The position numbers were made by a program, and so were the translations under genes. From Guillardia theta CCMP2712 (Eukaryota > Cryptophyceae > Pyrenomonadales > Geminigeraceae): a stretch of 64,000 nucleotides of DNA. The first letter of the stretch is position 1, and every line of letters starts with the position of its first letter. Shown here piece after piece: positions 60,501 through 64,000 of this stretch. Under the pieces are notes generated by a model. That model saw only the letters and a program-made list of their open reading frames with translations. It searched no databases and had not been told where the DNA came from. The stretch covers positions 115,859 to 179,858 of the forward strand of contig NW_005434558.1 of NCBI RefSeq assembly GCF_000315625.1, in the 5' to 3' direction.

Positions 60501-60736
60501 ATCCTTTTCCTCCTCTTACTCTCCCAACAACACCACAGTTTGCTCTCGTTGTTCGTGTCTTAATCTTGTTCCTTCTCTGCTCCCCCTCGCTCTCGTTGCC
60601 TCACCTGACATCACTGCAGGGCAATCAGAGTGGAAAACGCTCCCAGGCTCTGCTCCCGCCAGCTAACGAAGACTTCGGGCAGGTGGGAACTTGTTTGCGG
60701 GATCGTGTCAAGTTTGACACCTTGGGCAGCTGGTAA
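57569..60736 (+). CDS. Secreted low-complexity protein with EGF-like module
   Basis: About 13 exons, all joined in frame, from MKQPNTRISPRRLLLFFAIL at 57569 (signal peptide, cleavage near FCFC) to stop at 60736. The N-terminal part is acidic and Pro/Ser-rich (PPGFGFHDGLKLAPDMEEEQ; DRRSDPRSQFGSQ). The middle is Lys/Gln-rich with a long Ser/Pro/Ala run (exon 58912-59256). An EGF-like element follows: CKEIAGPYAMFDKKEGACRC then QDGYEEDERGKC, with the CxC, GY and final Cys spacing of that fold. A basic-acidic, Gly/Pro-rich tail ends the protein. Probably extracellular or cell-surface. No overall family recognised; the last four exons are less certain than the rest. Confidence 0.65.
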
Positions 60737-61131
60737 CGAGGTACGGTTCGGCTGTAATGGGGCGCATCACCAAGGTTTTTCTTCGTGCTCGTAGCGCAGC
60801 TGGGAAGGTGCTAAGGTTGGGATGGCAGTGGGTCGCCGTTTGGAAGATGCGGATGGGGAATTTCGTGCGGGGGATCGGTGAGCTAGGGAGAGAAGAATGA
60901 GACGGCTGACGTGTTTTTACAGAGATGAAGAATGAGTTGATTGTTCATCAAGGAAGGTGAGCGGGAGAGATTGTAAGGGGGTCATAGGACGAGGATGAGG
61001 ACGAAGGAGCAGGAGCAGGAGCAAGGAGCAGGGAGAGAGGGTGAAGTTGGGAGAAAATGTTGATGTAGGCAGTACAGTAGCAGGGTGAGGGGCGGAAGGA
61101 GCAGGAAATGGAACCGATGGCTTGAGAGGGG
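60737..61131. other. Intergenic, purine-rich
   Basis: G/A-rich flank between two plus-strand genes; 61000-61030 has an AGGAGCAGGAGC-type repeat. No gene seen. Confidence 0.4.
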
Positions 61132-63199
61132 ATGACAAGATTTCTGTGCAGTGCAAAAGTCAGCGACGAACTTTACTGGGATGTGGATGGGAGAGACGCG
61201 GAGGTCAGGAGAAGATTCAGACGCTTCAGGTTGATAACGCTGACGCAGTCGGTGGAGAGATATTGGCGGCAGAAAGGAAGAGCTGAGGCCGAAGAATGCA
61301 TGAAAATGCACGCAAAGACCCAGGTAACGTTGAGGAGGACATGAAGTGGGAAAGGGAGGAGAGAACAGAAGAGAGAGGGAGGATCATGAAGGAGAAGCGA
61401 CAAGAGTTGTGTGAAAAATGTGGAAAGTTTATGAAAGTGATGATGATGATGATGAGATGATGATGATGATGATGATGACGACGACGACGACGACGATGAT
61501 AGAGATGGCAATGGCGATGACGGTAACAATGATGAACTTCTTATTTGTTGCACTGCAGGAGAAACTGTTGGACTCACACGAAGGTGATAATTCTTTATCG
61601 ATGACAACTGACTTGTTGCGGGGTTTCGTTGCTCACCATCTCAACGAATTCCCGTACGTCTTTTCTGATTTACCTCTAACAGAAATCAAGTCGCTCAAGA
61701 ATGCAGTGACTGCACTGAACTCGACCCTTCTTGAAGCTCAGGTACCTCCCTACACACCTGCGTCCCTCCATTTTGTTTTCCATGCTCGTTACCCGTTCTT
61801 CCCCTTTTGTTTTCTTCTCCTCCCCCTCCTCCTCCTTCCCTTCCATTTTTCGTCCTCCAAGCGCCTCATGTCAGGACTTCATCGAGAGCCTCACGAACGA
61901 ACGAAATCTCCTGAAGAGCCAAAGATCAAAGCTTGGAGAAGTACGAATTTTTGTTTCGATGATGACCATGATCGTGATATCATGATCATGATGATGATCA
62001 TGATGATAATGCGGAGGAAGGAGTCAGGGAATTTCATCACTTAACAATATGCAGATCCTTGAAAACTGCAGCAAAACCCAAAAGGTGATCTTGATGTATT
62101 GAGTTTGATAGTGCTGAGATGGATTTTAAGGAACTCATCTACACGAGAGAGGAGAAGGAGAAAGTGGAACTGGCGCTGCAGGAGGCCAGGGAGAGTAAGG
62201 TGAAAGAAATGAATCTCCTCCCTTCGACATGTCTGACTGCTGCTGCTCCGTCTGCTGCTGCTCAGGTCAAGGTTAACTCGAAGCTGCTGGAGGTAGTCGA
62301 CGAGAAAGTTGAGCTGGAGAGGTCGAGCAAACTGACTTCTGTTGAGTCACGCTGACATGCGTCATGTGTAGGATGTACGAGCAGCAAGTTCTGCTAAGCT
62401 ACGACCTCAAGAAGAACGTACATGTCCTGAAGCAACAACTGTCCTCCAACACATCGCGGGTCTGGATTTCTTGACCTCCTCGCCCTCCCCCTGAGCGCCT
62501 CTGCTGCAGATCGCCGAGCTGGAGGGGCTGGTGAAGTCACTGCAAGAGAGACAGCAAGAGGACAAGAAGGCGGCAAGCCAGGAGGAGGAGCAGAGCAAGT
62601 GGGAGGAACCTTGGTTTCAGCTTCCCTCCTTACACTCTGCCAGGAGGGCAGTGGATGACCAGGATGCCAAGTTGCTGGAGGATCTAAGGAGAAAGGAGGA
62701 AGAGATTTCTGAGGTCCCTGACCAGCTTCTGCTTTTACGCTCGCCATGACTAGCAAGTGCAGCTGAAGAACGAGATTAAGAGCATGCAGGAGCAGCTTTC
62801 CAAACAGGTTGCTCTCCTGACCCTTCTTGGCTATCCTCTTCCCACCCCGCTCCTCCTCCTCCTCCTTCTCTTCCTGCTCCTCCTCCCCTCTCCTGTCCTG
62901 TCCTCGTCTCTCCTCTCTTCTCCTGTCCTGTCCTGTCCTCTCCTGTCCTGTCCTCGCCTCTCCTCTTTCTCCCTCTCCTCCTGTTCTTTCACTTTGTCGT
63001 TTGTTCTTCGTCACTCTGCTCCCCTTACACTTTCTTCATCGCCATTACTCACTAGTGCCTTCAGCTCTCCACAGCGCAACCGCAAAAGACGGAGGAGCAG
63101 CAGCAAGACTCTTCCTCATTCTGCTGCTCGCAGGTGAGGCAAGCGAGGGGAAGTCACTCGGCTGATGTGATGTGACAGACTTGCAATGCTGAATGTTGA
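61132..63199 (+). CDS. Coiled-coil protein
   Basis: About 11 short exons in frame, from MTRFLCSAKVSDELYWDVD at 61132. Joined segments read SVERYWRQKGRAEAEECM, EKLLDSHEEIKSLKNAVTAL, DFIESLTNERNLLKSQRSK, ILENCSKTQK, MDFKELIYTREEKEKVELAL, VKVNSKLLEVVDEKVELER, MYEQQVLLSYDLKKNVHVL, IAELEGLVKSLQERQQEDK, RAVDDQDAKLLEDLRRKEEE, QVQLKNEIKSMQEQLSKQ and a Gln-rich end with stop at 63199. Heptad-like leucines run through most of it, so a long coiled coil is expected. Introns hold simple repeats (GAT/GAC at 61438-61500, TCCTG at about 62890-62955). Cytoskeletal or structural role is a guess. Confidence 0.65.
61438..61500. repeat. GAT/GAC trinucleotide repeat in an intron
   Basis: Runs of GAT then GAC units inside an intron of the coiled-coil gene; in frame by chance with an acidic open frame. 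Confidence 0.85.
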
Positions 63200-63397
63200 A
63201 GAATAAAAGCTGAAGAATTAATTTCATCTTATGCATTGAATTATCATTCCAATGAATACAACCCTTCCTGCCCCGCCCTCTCCTCCTCCCCTCCTTCCTG
63301 CTCTCCCTTCTTCATTACCTTCGCTGGTACAGCTTAATTCCTGATTATTCTCCTCCTCCCTCCTCTCTCGCTCGATCGTCGGGCGGCTCCGCTCTTC

Positions 63398-63799
63398 TCA
63401 GAGTTCTTCGTACGTGCTGTAGAGCCTCTGCGGTGCGTCCTCGGGGATCAGCTCCAGGTGGGGGAACTTGTAGAGGTCAGGGCTGCGCCGGTGGGGGATC
63501 ACCCGAGCTTCGATCTTGTGCAGGACTTCCTGCTTCTCCCTCGGGTGGTAGAAGTCGGAGGAGGAGGAGGAGGAGGACGACGACGACGACAGGCTAGCAG
63601 CGGCTGACTGTGAGCTTTCTTGCAGTGAGGAGTGGGAGGAGCGCTCCTCGAACGCATTCATGCTCTTCAGCTGGCTCATCGCCTTCCTTGCGTTCATCTC
63701 CCTTTCAGTCGTCGTTACGTACTTCACGCTTCTTCCACCATGCACGCTCTGCTGCGTCCTCTCCTCCCTCACGTTGGAGATCCTCCCAGCCTGATCAGG
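63398..63799 (-). CDS. C-terminal exon of a gene running off the right edge
   Basis: Exon of 402 bases, opening after a CTGACAG acceptor at 63800 in phase 0 with PDQAGRISNVREERTQQSVH. It contains a 13-residue serine run encoded by a GAG/GAC-type repeat on the plus strand (63556-63595), then DFYHPREKQEVLHKIEARV and PDLYKFPHLELIPEDAPQRL before the stop. Upstream exons lie beyond base 63900 or outside the window. No family recognised. Confidence 0.6.
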   Translation of the reverse strand, partial: PDQAGRISNVREERTQQSVHGGRSVKYVTTTEREMNARKAMSQLKSMNAFEERSSHSSLQESSQSAAASLSSSSSSSSSSSDFYHPREKQEVLHKIEARVIPHRRSPDLYKFPHLELIPEDAPQRLYSTYEEL

Positions 63800-64000
63800 C
63801 TGTCAGTTGGCCCCAATACTCTCACCCTGCCTCCTGCCTCCTGCCTCCTGCCTCCCTTCTCCGCTTCCCTTACCCTTCCCTTACACGTCCCTCGACTGCT
63901 TACCAACACGCCTCTATTCTCCTCCTCTCTTGTTCTCGCTTCTCGCTTCCTCTCCTCGCATCATCGTAGTCTCTCCTCGCGCATCCTTCCATCCTCATCC

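Overview
The window looks like nuclear DNA of a photosynthetic eukaryotic alga. Genes on both strands are cut by many short introns, mostly 43-80 bases, with GT..AG ends and a CTGAC/CTAAC-like branch motif. Several proteins start with a signal peptide followed by an (A)F(A)P-type motif, as expected for a plastid of secondary red-algal origin, and one gene encodes the photosynthetic electron-flow factor PGRL1. The best guess is a cryptophyte such as Guillardia theta. This is inferred from gene structure and targeting signals, not from a database match. All exon models below were built by hand from reading frame, splice sites and phase, and almost all of them close exactly in frame.

Left part (1-13.2 kb): the N-terminal half of an NHE-type Na+/H+ exchanger (minus, running off the left edge); a CCHC zinc-knuckle protein followed directly by a SUMO-protease-like (C48/Ulp1) gene; a TMEM242-like small membrane protein; a DUF547 gene (copy A) converging on a secreted alpha/beta hydrolase.

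Centre (13.8-22.6 kb): a protein kinase with a C-terminal RING finger. Its N-terminal coding region is split into about 39 consecutive exons of only 3 or 6 bases, separated by tandemly repeated, roughly 111-base introns. The concatenated micro-exons form one open, protein-like frame that joins exactly to the kinase exons. This is the most unusual object in the window. A second DUF547 gene (copy B) follows, nearly identical to copy A across a central tract that includes introns.

Right part (22.6-64 kb): a multi-exon protein of unknown function, signal peptidase subunit SPC3, PGRL1, a polytopic membrane protein with a RelA/SpoT-like tail, a coiled-coil protein, a small secreted protein with a duplicated motif, a plastid-type HAD-PP2C fusion phosphatase, a multi-spanning membrane protein, a CPA2/KefB-type cation antiporter, a small plastid-type membrane protein, a single-pass membrane protein that overlaps the 3' end of a large WD40 protein on the other strand, a secreted EGF-like low-complexity protein, a coiled-coil protein, and the last exon of a minus-strand gene at the right edge.

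Spaces between genes are of two recurring kinds: very GC-rich islands built from GGCC/CCGG/GTAC words, and C-rich (or G-rich) tracts with TACCCC/GGGGTA words, often next to AT-rich stretches. No rRNA, tRNA or CRISPR was recognised.
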